The notes under the pieces: model-generated | The model's database searches: none | The model's input: only the letters and a program-made list of their open reading frames with translations | What the model was told of the DNA's origin: nothing | In this document: positions 17,441 to 24,759 of the stretch, in pieces | Layout: the number at the start of each line of letters is the position of its first letter | Numbering within the stretch: position 1 is the first letter of the stretch | Assembly: GCA_964584595.1 (NCBI GenBank) | Contig: CAZPAM010000009.1 | Span: 1-56,382 of the forward strand | Reading direction: 5' to 3' | Length of the DNA: 56,382 bases | From: Scalindua sp964584595 | GTDB taxonomy: Bacteria > Planctomycetota > Brocadiia > Brocadiales > Scalinduaceae | Made by a program: the position numbers and the translations under genes

Positions 17441-17587
17441 TTGCAAACATGCAGTCAATTATAGCGTTGTCTATTTAAAGATTTGGTTGCTCATAAATAA
17501 TTTTACGAATCTGTACCTGTTGAGGCTTGTCATTAAATTTACATAAAGAGCATACCTGATTGGTTTAGGAATTCAGGAACTATATGT

Positions 17588-18910
17588 TCAATTTAGTTTA
17601 ATAAGGCCTGTTATTATTTCCCCCAAACCGGGCTTGCTTATCTCTTGAAGTTCATATTTTGCCCTGACAATAGGTTTATTTATCTTGATTATCTTGCCTA
17701 AATCTATTGGTGTGCCGATGATGACGGCATCGCAATCTGTTTGATTAATAGTTTCCTCAAGCTCAAGGATTTGTTTCCTGTCATAACCCATGGCAGGAAG
17801 AAGATTATCAATGCCAGGGTATTTTTTGAATGTCTCTTTTATGCTCCCAACGGCAAAAGGCTTTGGATCAACAAGTATGGATGAACCATACTTCCTGGCT
17901 GCCATGACGGCAGCGCCATAAGTCATACCTCCATGAGTTACTGTCGGTCCGTCCTCCACGGCAAGGACTCTGCGGCCTTTTATTCTTTCCAGATTTTCAA
18001 CTGTAATATGCAGAGACGCATCAATTACAGAAGACTCAGGATTTGTTTTTTTAATACTGTTTTTAACCTTGATTATGTTTTCAGTATCAGCAAATTCTTC
18101 TTTACTTATAATTACTATATCTGCGAGTATCAGGTTAGTTTCGCCGGGATAAAACGTTACCTCATGTCCCGGCCTGTGGGGGTCTACAAGTGTTATATGG
18201 ACGTCAGGCTTGTAAAAGGGTAAATCATTGTTGCCTCCATCCCATATAATAATGTCGGCTTCATCTTCTGCCTTTCTTAATATTGCTTCGTAATCAACAC
18301 CTGCATAGACGATAGTTCCCTGTTCAATGTGAGGTTCATATTCCTCCATTTCCTCAATAGTACAGTCGTGCAGGGTAAGGTCTTCATATGTTTCAAATCG
18401 CTGTGCTTTTTGTTTTACCAAATCTCCATAAGGCATGGGATGGCGGACAGCCACAACCTTCTTCCCTGCTTCTTTTAATATCTGGCATATCCTTCTTGTG
18501 GCAGCGCTTTTTCCGCATCCGGTCCTGACCGCGCAGACAGCAATGACCGGTACCTTGCTCTTGAGCATCGTTTGCTCAGCTCCCAGGATAATAAGATTGG
18601 CACCAGCCGCCTGAACCTCACTGGCCTTATGCATAACGTATTCGTGGGACACATCGCTATAGGAAAAAACCACTTCATCAATCCTGTGGTCCTTGATAAG
18701 TTTCGTTAACTCTTTTTCGTCGTAAATGGGAATACCGTCAGGATATAATCTACCGGCAAGTTCAGATGGATATTTTCTGTTGGCAATGTTTGGGATTTGA
18801 GTTGCTGTGAAAGCTACAACTTCATAGTCTTCGTTATCCTTAAAAGAGACATTGAAATTGTGAAAGTCTCTCCCTGCCGCACCCATTATTAATACTTTTC
18901 TTCTTTGCAT
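17588..18910 (-). CDS. P-loop GTPase of the cyclic 2,3-diphosphoglycerate synthetase family
   Basis: The N-terminus has a Rossmann-like start (KVLIMGAAGRDFHNFN) and residues 122-140 carry a P-loop, AVCAVRTGCGKSAATR. Other family blocks are VRHPMPYGDL, DIIIWDGGNNDLPF, ADIVIISKEEFAD and the late VEDGPTVTHGGMTYGA. Proteins with this architecture are annotated as cyclic 2,3-diphosphoglycerate synthetase, an archaeal thermoprotectant enzyme, but bacterial members are untested and may simply be GTPases of unknown role. The gene starts 5 bases after the stop of the carbonic anhydrase gene, so the two form an operon. Length of 440 residues is full for the family. Confidence 0.85.
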   Translation of the reverse strand: MQRRKVLIMGAAGRDFHNFNVSFKDNEDYEVVAFTATQIPNIANRKYPSELAGRLYPDGIPIYDEKELTKLIKDHRIDEVVFSYSDVSHEYVMHKASEVQAAGANLIILGAEQTMLKSKVPVIAVCAVRTGCGKSAATRRICQILKEAGKKVVAVRHPMPYGDLVKQKAQRFETYEDLTLHDCTIEEMEEYEPHIEQGTIVYAGVDYEAILRKAEDEADIIIWDGGNNDLPFYKPDVHITLVDPHRPGHEVTFYPGETNLILADIVIISKEEFADTENIIKVKNSIKKTNPESSVIDASLHITVENLERIKGRRVLAVEDGPTVTHGGMTYGAAVMAARKYGSSILVDPKPFAVGSIKETFKKYPGIDNLLPAMGYDRKQILELEETINQTDCDAVIIGTPIDLGKIIKINKPIVRAKYELQEISKPGLGEIITGLIKLN

Positions 18911-18915
18911 TTCTA

Positions 18916-19668
18916 TTATTGCGATTCTAAGACAAAGCGTTTATTGATGGGTTGTATTGGTCTTGAGTTAAATCCTATAACAGATTCGAATTTCTTAATC
19001 TGTACCTCTGACATCTCAATTGGTGATTTAACAACATTCCAGTTAACACCTTCACTGCAGGGTGGTGTGGTAAGAGATCCAAAATAGCGATAGAAAGATC
19101 TGTCATCCGGTAATAAGCCAGCAGCATTTATGTTTATTGAGCTTGCGACTTTTTCTTTACCAATTTCTTCAGGTATATTATTCCAGAGTGTTTGAACGGC
19201 ATCATTGTGTTTTCCTTTTTTAATGAATACGCCTACTACGGAGAGTTCGCTGCTTTTGTTCTGATGAACCAGATGCATTTCCATTGCGTAAGATTTACCT
19301 TCAACTTCATGTTCACTTGGATGATGAAAATGGAACTGCAATAGCTCATACATTTCGCCATCTATTGTTATTACACTACCTGGCTTATATTTTACTTTTA
19401 TAGTGTGGCCGTTATTGATTATTTTCAATGGTGTTTCTTTATAAGAAAATTTAATACTGTCTAAATTAGTCTTATAGGAGTTACTGATATTGATTGGTGA
19501 TTGTGCTAAGCCATTTCCACACAGGGAAAATTCTGGATTTAGATCTTCCCAGTGCTTGGGTCCGTGCTCTCCTTCATATTCCCAATGATGAACTACTTGT
19601 TTTTGAGCACAAGCGGCAATGGTTAATGATATAAATATAGACAAAATGATAAGATAAATTTTTTTCAT
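18916..19668 (-). CDS. Alpha-class carbonic anhydrase, probable lipoprotein
   Basis: The zinc-binding histidines of alpha-carbonic anhydrases are visible in QFHFHHPSEH (H113, H115) and AMEMHLVHQ (H132), with the family blocks HHWEYEG, QSPINIS and GSLTTPPCSEGVNW. An N-terminal hydrophobic stretch ends in the lipobox TIAAC (C20), so the enzyme is probably anchored in the envelope facing the periplasm. It interconverts CO2 and bicarbonate. At 250 residues it is of normal length. It is followed after 5 bases by the P-loop GTPase gene. In an organism with formate dehydrogenase it could help manage CO2 supply, an inference only. Confidence 0.95.
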   Translation of the reverse strand: MKKIYLIILSIFISLTIAACAQKQVVHHWEYEGEHGPKHWEDLNPEFSLCGNGLAQSPINISNSYKTNLDSIKFSYKETPLKIINNGHTIKVKYKPGSVITIDGEMYELLQFHFHHPSEHEVEGKSYAMEMHLVHQNKSSELSVVGVFIKKGKHNDAVQTLWNNIPEEIGKEKVASSININAAGLLPDDRSFYRYFGSLTTPPCSEGVNWNVVKSPIEMSEVQIKKFESVIGFNSRPIQPINKRFVLESQ

Positions 19669-19740
19669 ATAATTATTCCTCTTCTCTTTATTAAGTAGTA
19701 TCGTTATTTGTTTTGTGCTATGTGCTAAAGCTTAAAACTA

Positions 19741-19893
19741 CTATAGTGTTAAACAAATATCAATAGAAAACAGTTTCGGTTGTTGCATCTTCAAAATCTC
19801 CTTGCCTTGATTCTGTATTGGGAATACAATTGTTTCAGCTTCCGGAGACAGTTTCTGTAAAAGCGTATTTTGAAAGTCTTTAACATTTGACAT
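19741..19893 (-). CDS. Unrecognised short frame, possibly a truncated gene
   Basis: A 50-codon minus-strand frame starts at ATG 19893 (MSNVKDFQNTLLQKL) and contains plausible protein-like sequence (SPEAETIVFPIQNQGKEIL) before stopping at 19741. It lies divergent to cysC in a 264-bp gap. I do not recognise the family, the ribosome-binding site is weak, and the abrupt end suggests a remnant if it is coding at all. Confidence 0.22.
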   Translation of the reverse strand: MSNVKDFQNTLLQKLSPEAETIVFPIQNQGKEILKMQQPKLFSIDICLTL

Positions 19894-19932
19894 ATTGAAA
19901 ATTAATTCTCTGGTATTTATGGAGTAGACAAA

Positions 19933-20544
19933 ATGGCAGGACAAAAATCAACTAACATCAAGTGGCATCACGGCAAGATTACAAAAGAAGACAGGGTAAA
20001 ATTGCTGAACCAAAAAGGTGTAACCATATGGCTTACAGGCCTCTCCGGTTCCGGTAAATCAACAATTGCTGTAGAGCTTGAACATGCCCTCATTGAGAAC
20101 AGACATCAGGCGTACATCCTCGATGGTGACAACATACGTCATGGCCTGAATAAAAACCTTGGCTTTTCGCCTGAGGACCGTACTGAGAATATCCGCCGGA
20201 TTGGTGAAGTTGCAAAATTATTTACGGAGGCAGGTATAATAACAATTACTGCCTTTATCTCTCCATATAGAGAAGACCGGGATGCTGTCAGGAGATTGCT
20301 GAACGATGGTGAATTTATAGAGGTACATGTTAAATGCCCTCTTGATGTTTGTGAGGAGCGTGATACAAAAGGTTTATATAAAAAGGCACGTGCAGGTGAA
20401 GTGAAGGATTTTACCGGTATTTCAGCACCCTATGAAGAGCCGCTCAATCCTGAGTTAACGATTGATTCGTCAAAGCTGACAGTTGAGGAATCAACGAGGA
20501 CAGTACTAAACTATCTTGAAGAAAAAGAATGTATTAAGTTTTAG
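19933..20544 (+). CDS. cysC: Adenylylsulfate (APS) kinase
   Basis: The protein has the P-loop GLSGSGKST (residues 36-44) and APS-kinase blocks LDGDNIRHGLNKNLGFS, EDRTENIRRIGEVAKLF, ISPYREDRDAVR, EVHVKCPLDVCEERD and KGLYKKARAGE. It phosphorylates adenosine 5'-phosphosulfate to PAPS, used for sulfation or assimilatory reduction. The 203-residue length is normal for a stand-alone enzyme. GGAG lies about 8 bases before the ATG at 19933. No ATP sulfurylase or PAPS reductase gene is next to it; the gene downstream is an unrelated M48 peptidase about 60 bases away. Confidence 0.96.
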   Translation: MAGQKSTNIKWHHGKITKEDRVKLLNQKGVTIWLTGLSGSGKSTIAVELEHALIENRHQAYILDGDNIRHGLNKNLGFSPEDRTENIRRIGEVAKLFTEAGIITITAFISPYREDRDAVRRLLNDGEFIEVHVKCPLDVCEERDTKGLYKKARAGEVKDFTGISAPYEEPLNPELTIDSSKLTVEESTRTVLNYLEEKECIKF

Positions 20545-20603
20545 ACGATGGTGAAAGAATGAAGTGGTATCGAAAATGTTATCTTGAAAAGGGAGAGGCT
20601 TGT

Positions 20604-21404
20604 ATGAAAATTTCCAGGGGCTGTATTAGTTTAATCATAATTGTTTTGTTTTTTTCACTATCCTGCACTACTGTACCAATTACAGGCCGGCAGCAGTTTA
20701 GTATACTTCCAGATTCTGCAATGCTTGCTATGAGCCTTCAACAGTACAATGAATTCCTTAAAACTAATAAAATCAGCCGCAATCAGGAACAAACTCAAAT
20801 GGTCAAAAAGGTTGGCAGAAAGATTCAAATGGCAGTGGAACAATATTTTACCGACAAAAATATGTCTTATGCATTAAAAGATTACAAGTGGGAATTCAAT
20901 CTTATTGAAAGTGAAGAAAAGAATGCATGGGCTATGCCGGGAGGGAAAGTTGTCGTTTATGAGGGAATTTTGTCAATTACTAAAGGTGAGGCTGGATTGG
21001 CAGTAGTTATGGGACATGAAATAGCACATGCGATTGCCAAACATGGTAATGAGAGAATGAGTCAGGGTTTAATTACACAAATGAGTGGGATGGCACTTTC
21101 AAAAGCATTGGAAGAGAAACCTGGAAAAACCAGGCAACTCTGGATGACTGTCTTCGGTGTTGGCGCTCAATACGGAGTCATGCTTCCTTTCAGTCGTCTC
21201 CAGGAATCTGAAGCAGACCACCTTGGTTTAGTATTTATGGCTATAGCCGGTTACGACCCAAATGAAGCTGTAGAAGTTTGGAAAAGAATGGCACAAATGA
21301 AAGATGGTCAGGCACCTCCAGAATTTTTGAGCACACATCCTTCCGACGCAACCAGGATAAGGAAAATTAAAGAAACTATTCCGAAAGCGAAGCAGTATTT
21401 GTGA
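20604..21404 (+). CDS. M48-family metallopeptidase, probable envelope lipoprotein
   Basis: The zinc motif HEIAH is at residues 138-142 within AVVMGHEIAHAIAKHGNERM, with the third ligand in LQESEADHLGL. An N-terminal hydrophobic segment ending FFSLSCTTVPITGRQQF matches the pattern of the LoiP/YcaL-like lipoprotein proteases (a CxxVP-TGRxQ start to the mature protein is typical), although the lipobox itself is imperfect. I place the start at ATG 20604 rather than 20559 because GGGAGAGG lies 8 bases before it and it begins directly with the signal peptide. Such proteases act in outer-membrane quality control. At 266 residues it is full-length. Confidence 0.93.
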   Translation: MKISRGCISLIIIVLFFSLSCTTVPITGRQQFSILPDSAMLAMSLQQYNEFLKTNKISRNQEQTQMVKKVGRKIQMAVEQYFTDKNMSYALKDYKWEFNLIESEEKNAWAMPGGKVVVYEGILSITKGEAGLAVVMGHEIAHAIAKHGNERMSQGLITQMSGMALSKALEEKPGKTRQLWMTVFGVGAQYGVMLPFSRLQESEADHLGLVFMAIAGYDPNEAVEVWKRMAQMKDGQAPPEFLSTHPSDATRIRKIKETIPKAKQYL

Positions 21405-21490
21405 AGAAGGTATTTAGCTTTTCAGGTAATTGCAATGTTAGAATGTTTGTCTTTAATAATTCTAACCCGAACGAATCGGAAAAGAGATGG

Positions 21491-21638
21491 TTCACCGCAA
21501 AGACACCAGGAACACAAAGTTTCAAACCTGCCTGCAGTCGAAAGGGTAACTCTGGCCTAGACCGTATGACGGATCGTACCAGGGCAGGCTATCTTCTTCT
21601 TTCATCACCCTTGCTCCCCATCGTGATCTTTGCGGTGA
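21491..21638. repeat. Short inverted-repeat element (MITE-like)
   Basis: A perfect 12-bp inverted repeat, TCACCGCAAAGA at 21492-21503 and TCTTTGCGGTGA at 21627-21638, bounds about 120 bases that contain further partial complementarity (CCTGCCTG and GGGCAGG). There is no coding capacity. A related sequence (TTCACCGCAG, CCTGCCTGCC, GACACAAAGGACGCAGAG) lies at 34227-34280. It looks like a dispersed non-autonomous element, and its right end abuts the stop codon of the HD-GYP gene at 21639. Confidence 0.5.
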
Positions 21639-22649
21639 CTAAGTGCTCATAGAGGCGGCTGAGTATAGAGTGTCATCAGACCTGCGTTTTTTGTGTGGAT
21701 CTTTGGGTCCCAGAAAACCGATAAACTCTCTTAGCAACTCCATGTCAAAGCAACCGCGCATATCATTCTTCATTTCTGCCAGTGCGTCAAAAGGCTTCCT
21801 TGCGTCAGCGTAAGATCTGTTTGACGTCATTGCATCGTATGTATCAATTATTCGGGCTATGCGTGAGAATAAGTGCAACTCACTGCCGCCCATTCCATGG
21901 GGGTATCCGGTACCGTCATAGTTTTCATGATGTTGTATTACAATCTTCAGAGACAGGAAGTTTACACTACTCCTGTGTTCCAGGAGTTCCAGGCCTGCTT
22001 TGGGATGTTTTTTTATCTCCGCAAACTCATCCCCGTTGAGACGACCGGGTTTGTTGATGACATTCAGGGGGACTGCGGTCTTACCTATATCATGCAGCAG
22101 CAGACCTGCCCCGATTCGGTTCAGTGCATGTGGTTCAAGGTCAAGATACTTGCCAAAGAGCAGGCCGATTACCGACACGTTGATAGAATGTGTATATATA
22201 TGATAATCGTGCGAGGTTATATCTAATAGACTGGAGAAGGTGTCATCATCCTGCATGATATGACTTACTGTGTTCTGTACCCATCCTGAAACCCGTTCCA
22301 TACTATCACCGGATTTTGGATCATCCATAAGGCTTGATATTAGGTTCTGTGCCACCTGATAAACTACGCCTGATTTCTCCTTGGTACTCTTGGATTCGTC
22401 ATTAACAATATTTTTGAGGTTATCCTCTTGATACCTGAGATATTTCCCGGTATCCTCTTTAGCAATATAAAGCCTGTCTATATTTTTGATTGATAACTCT
22501 TCTCTTTTTTCCTTGCCGAAGCCATCGCTTCCACGGCAGAATAGTACATACTTTGAGTGTCCGTTTGATCCGCTTTTTAAATAGAGGTTAAACTCTAGAC
22601 TGGAATCTTCCAGTAAGGTATTACCAGTTATTGCGGTATACTCATCCAT
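21639..22649 (-). CDS. HD-GYP c-di-GMP phosphodiesterase without receiver domain
   Basis: The C-terminal half is an HD-GYP domain with LLHDIGKTAVPLNVINKPGRL and IQHHENYDGTGYPHGMGG, followed by DTYDAMTSNRSY. The N-terminal about 130 residues show a small alpha/beta region (SLEFNLYLKSGSNG, LYIAKEDTGKYLRY) resembling the DUF3391-type or PilZ-adjacent sensory segments often found before HD-GYP, but I cannot name it. It should hydrolyse c-di-GMP. It is transcribed alone, and its 5' leader on the minus strand carries a strongly structured segment (22734-22880). It is the second HD-GYP protein of the window. Confidence 0.92.
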   Translation of the reverse strand: MDEYTAITGNTLLEDSSLEFNLYLKSGSNGHSKYVLFCRGSDGFGKEKREELSIKNIDRLYIAKEDTGKYLRYQEDNLKNIVNDESKSTKEKSGVVYQVAQNLISSLMDDPKSGDSMERVSGWVQNTVSHIMQDDDTFSSLLDITSHDYHIYTHSINVSVIGLLFGKYLDLEPHALNRIGAGLLLHDIGKTAVPLNVINKPGRLNGDEFAEIKKHPKAGLELLEHRSSVNFLSLKIVIQHHENYDGTGYPHGMGGSELHLFSRIARIIDTYDAMTSNRSYADARKPFDALAEMKNDMRGCFDMELLREFIGFLGPKDPHKKRRSDDTLYSAASMST

Positions 22650-22733
22650 AATAAAATGTTCCGTCCTGACTTGTAGAGGCTGAAAAGATAACTTACCTTA
22701 CAATACCTACTAACAGGAGTGAAGACAAAGAAA

Positions 22734-22880
22734 GGCGCAATCGAGGATTTTCCTCCTTCCCTGGGGAAGCCACCCGATTGCGCCTTCGACTTACAGGCCC
22801 TTAGTCCTGTACGACAAGGCTGTCTACTTAAAATGTAGACCCGTTTTGTCTGCTTAGATTGCCAATAGACGATCTATTGG
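22734..22880 (-). ncRNA. Candidate structured leader RNA upstream of the HD-GYP gene
   Basis: Four perfect stems occur in 150 bases: GGCGCAATC (22734-22742) with GATTGCGCC (22776-22784), enclosing two smaller hairpins (GAGGA/TCCTC and CTTCC/GGAAG) to give a three-way junction; TACAGG with CCTGTA (22792-22811); GTCTAC with GTAGAC (22822-22840); CCAATAGA with TCTATTGG (22862-22880). No ORF covers the region. It ends 85 bases before the HD-GYP start on the minus strand, so I read it as a leader RNA. It does not match the GEMM riboswitch core, and I do not recognise another class. The strand is uncertain because perfect stems do not discriminate. Confidence 0.42.
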
Positions 22881-23222
22881 AAAATTTATTGTATCCTGTT
22901 CTTATAATCTTCTTCAGAGAGATTAGTAAAGTAAAAAGTATATTTAGAGAGTATCGTAATATCGCAACTGTAATACCATTCTATAATTAATTATTTGTTG
23001 ATCCTTTAAGCCGTTTAGGGCTGTTTGGTTAAGCCAACAACAGCGTTTCAGATACATTCCGTGTTGCGTTGTCAGTGTTCCATAGTGAGACATGCTTTTC
23101 TCAGAATGGCACAAAAAAGCATTCCATTATGGGTGTGTCTTAATCTGATAAAATCATGCTGGCTGTTGTAAAATGAGAAAAGGAGGTGGTTAAGATTGAA
23201 GATTTAGAAAAAAAAGAAATAT
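22881..23222. other. Gene-free spacer between the HD-GYP leader and lpdA
   Basis: No gene is seen. There are several short inverted repeats (for example ATGCTTTT near 23092 with AAAAGCAT near 23113) that may form the terminator region of lpdA on the minus strand. A strong AGGAGG at about 23180 precedes only a frame of fewer than 20 codons, which I do not call. Confidence 0.35.
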
Positions 23223-24620
23223 TTAGATATGTATTGCTCTGCCTTCAATAGCATGGAATGCTTCGGCAAATACTTCAGAGAGTGTGGGGTGCGGGAATAT
23301 GTTGGCGATAACTTCCAGGTTTGTTGCTTCCAGATTCATGGCGAGGGACATACCTCCTATCAATTCTCCAACTTCATGGCCTATCAGGTGTACTCCCAGG
23401 ATCTCTCTGCTTGATTTATCAGTTATAACTTTTATGAAGCCTTCCTCTCCTTCACCCATTATCTGAGTCTTGCTGTTAGCCAAGAAGGGGAATCTGCCTA
23501 TCTTAACATCGTAATCTTCGAGTTCCGCCGCTTCCTGACTCATGCCAACGCTTGCGACCTGTGGATTGGTGTAGGCTACACTCGGGATTGTATTATTATT
23601 TATTGGTGGAAAATCCTTACCGGCAATATTGTGCGCAACGAGCAGGCCTTGTGCAGATGCAAGATGTGCAAGTAGAGGCAGACCGCTGACATCTCCAATT
23701 GCATAAATGCCGGGCTGGCTTGTCTGCATGTTCTCGTCTACGTTTATGAACCTTCCATTAAATTCAAGATTAAGTTCCTCCAGGCCTGAATCTTTTGTTT
23801 CAGGCTTTCTGCCCATGGCAAGCAGGACTTTCTCACTTTGAAGTATTTCTGTGTTTCCATCATTTCTCTTGACCGTTGTCTCAACCGAGTTCTCTTTTAT
23901 TTCAATAAGATTTAGATTAGTCTGAGTGAGAAAATTTACACCTTTCTTCGAAAGACTCTTTCTCAATGCACTTCCTACGTCTTTGTCATTTGTAGGAAGG
24001 ATTTCGTCCATCATCTCAATCACAGTTACCTTGCTTCCAAGTGCATTGTAGATATAGGCAAATTCCACTCCCATGGCGCCTCCCCCGATAATCAGGAGTG
24101 AAGATGGTATCTCTTCCAATTTCAGAATATCATCACTCGTCAATACGTTCTTTTTATCGTAGGGTAAGCCGTCAAATACCATTGGAGAAGAACCGGTAGC
24201 GATAATTATATTCTTTGCCGATACTTCCTCTCGGGCTTTATCTCCTTCCTTGACCAGAACTTTGTCGGGAGATACTATTTGGCCAGTACCATTCAATATG
24301 TCAACTTTGTTTTTCTTGAGCAGGTGTTCGACACCGCCGAATAGTCTGGTTACTATTGTTCTCTTTCGTTTGTGGAATCCACTGAAATCCGCACTGACAC
24401 CTTCTGTAACTATACCGTACTCTTTGCTCCTTTTACATAGTTCGTATAAATGGGTGGACTGAATCAGTGCCTTTGTTGGTATACAACCTTTGTGCAGGCA
24501 GACCCCTCCGACTTTATCCCTCTCTATCAGTCCTACACTCAGTCCCAGTTGTGCACCTTTAATCGCCGCAACATAACCTCCGGGACCACCTCCAATAATC
24601 AACAAGTCATATTCTTTCAT
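23223..24620 (-). CDS. lpdA: Dihydrolipoyl dehydrogenase (E3)
   Basis: The FAD-binding motif GGGPGG (residues 10-15), the redox-active disulfide motif GGVCLHKGCIPTK (C41 and C46), the NAD-binding motif GGGAMGVEF, AIGDVSG and the C-terminal catalytic HPHPTLSEVFAEA block identify the enzyme. It reoxidises dihydrolipoamide of 2-oxoacid dehydrogenases or the glycine cleavage system with NAD+. The 465-residue length is normal. No E1, E2 or glycine-cleavage gene is adjacent. It follows the formate dehydrogenase gene on the same strand after 139 bases, so linkage in one transcript is possible but unproven. Confidence 0.96.
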   Translation of the reverse strand: MKEYDLLIIGGGPGGYVAAIKGAQLGLSVGLIERDKVGGVCLHKGCIPTKALIQSTHLYELCKRSKEYGIVTEGVSADFSGFHKRKRTIVTRLFGGVEHLLKKNKVDILNGTGQIVSPDKVLVKEGDKAREEVSAKNIIIATGSSPMVFDGLPYDKKNVLTSDDILKLEEIPSSLLIIGGGAMGVEFAYIYNALGSKVTVIEMMDEILPTNDKDVGSALRKSLSKKGVNFLTQTNLNLIEIKENSVETTVKRNDGNTEILQSEKVLLAMGRKPETKDSGLEELNLEFNGRFINVDENMQTSQPGIYAIGDVSGLPLLAHLASAQGLLVAHNIAGKDFPPINNNTIPSVAYTNPQVASVGMSQEAAELEDYDVKIGRFPFLANSKTQIMGEGEEGFIKVITDKSSREILGVHLIGHEVGELIGGMSLAMNLEATNLEVIANIFPHPTLSEVFAEAFHAIEGRAIHI

Positions 24621-24759
24621 AAAATAGTCTTACCTCTTCCTCTGTTCTTTCTTTATGCAGGAAGTTTGAAGTGGGTTAAAGTTGTGGAAAAATATTCTTT
24701 TTATTTTAGGCACTTCAAACTTGATTGTGGCTTTGAAGTACTATGATCTTTGCTTTCTA

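Larger units (their letters stand above)
16672..17587. other. 916-bp gene-free region, probably the long leader of the amidohydrolase operon
   Basis: No convincing gene is seen. A minus-strand frame (16804-17013, 69 codons from a TTG) has no ribosome-binding site and unremarkable composition. The region contains the candidate sigma54 promoter at 17254-17269, the dyad site at 17413-17440, and a repeat-rich patch around 17105-17140 where CCTGGTA recurs with AGGTACGAACCTGG, able to fold into a small hairpin. If transcription starts near 17244, the operon leader is about 570 nucleotides, enough to hold a regulatory RNA that I cannot identify. Confidence 0.4.

Noticed and set aside
21401..21652. 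83-codon frame overlapping the end of the M48 peptidase gene
   Set aside because: Most of it is the inverted-repeat element; composition is that of noncoding repeat DNA.
22734..22880. Structured leader as a second GEMM riboswitch
   Set aside because: It lacks the GGCAAACC and GACGCAAAG core elements on either strand.
23105..23120. TGGCACAAAAAAGCAT as a sigma54 promoter
   Set aside because: The GG to GC distance is one base short of the required spacing and no gene follows on the plus strand.
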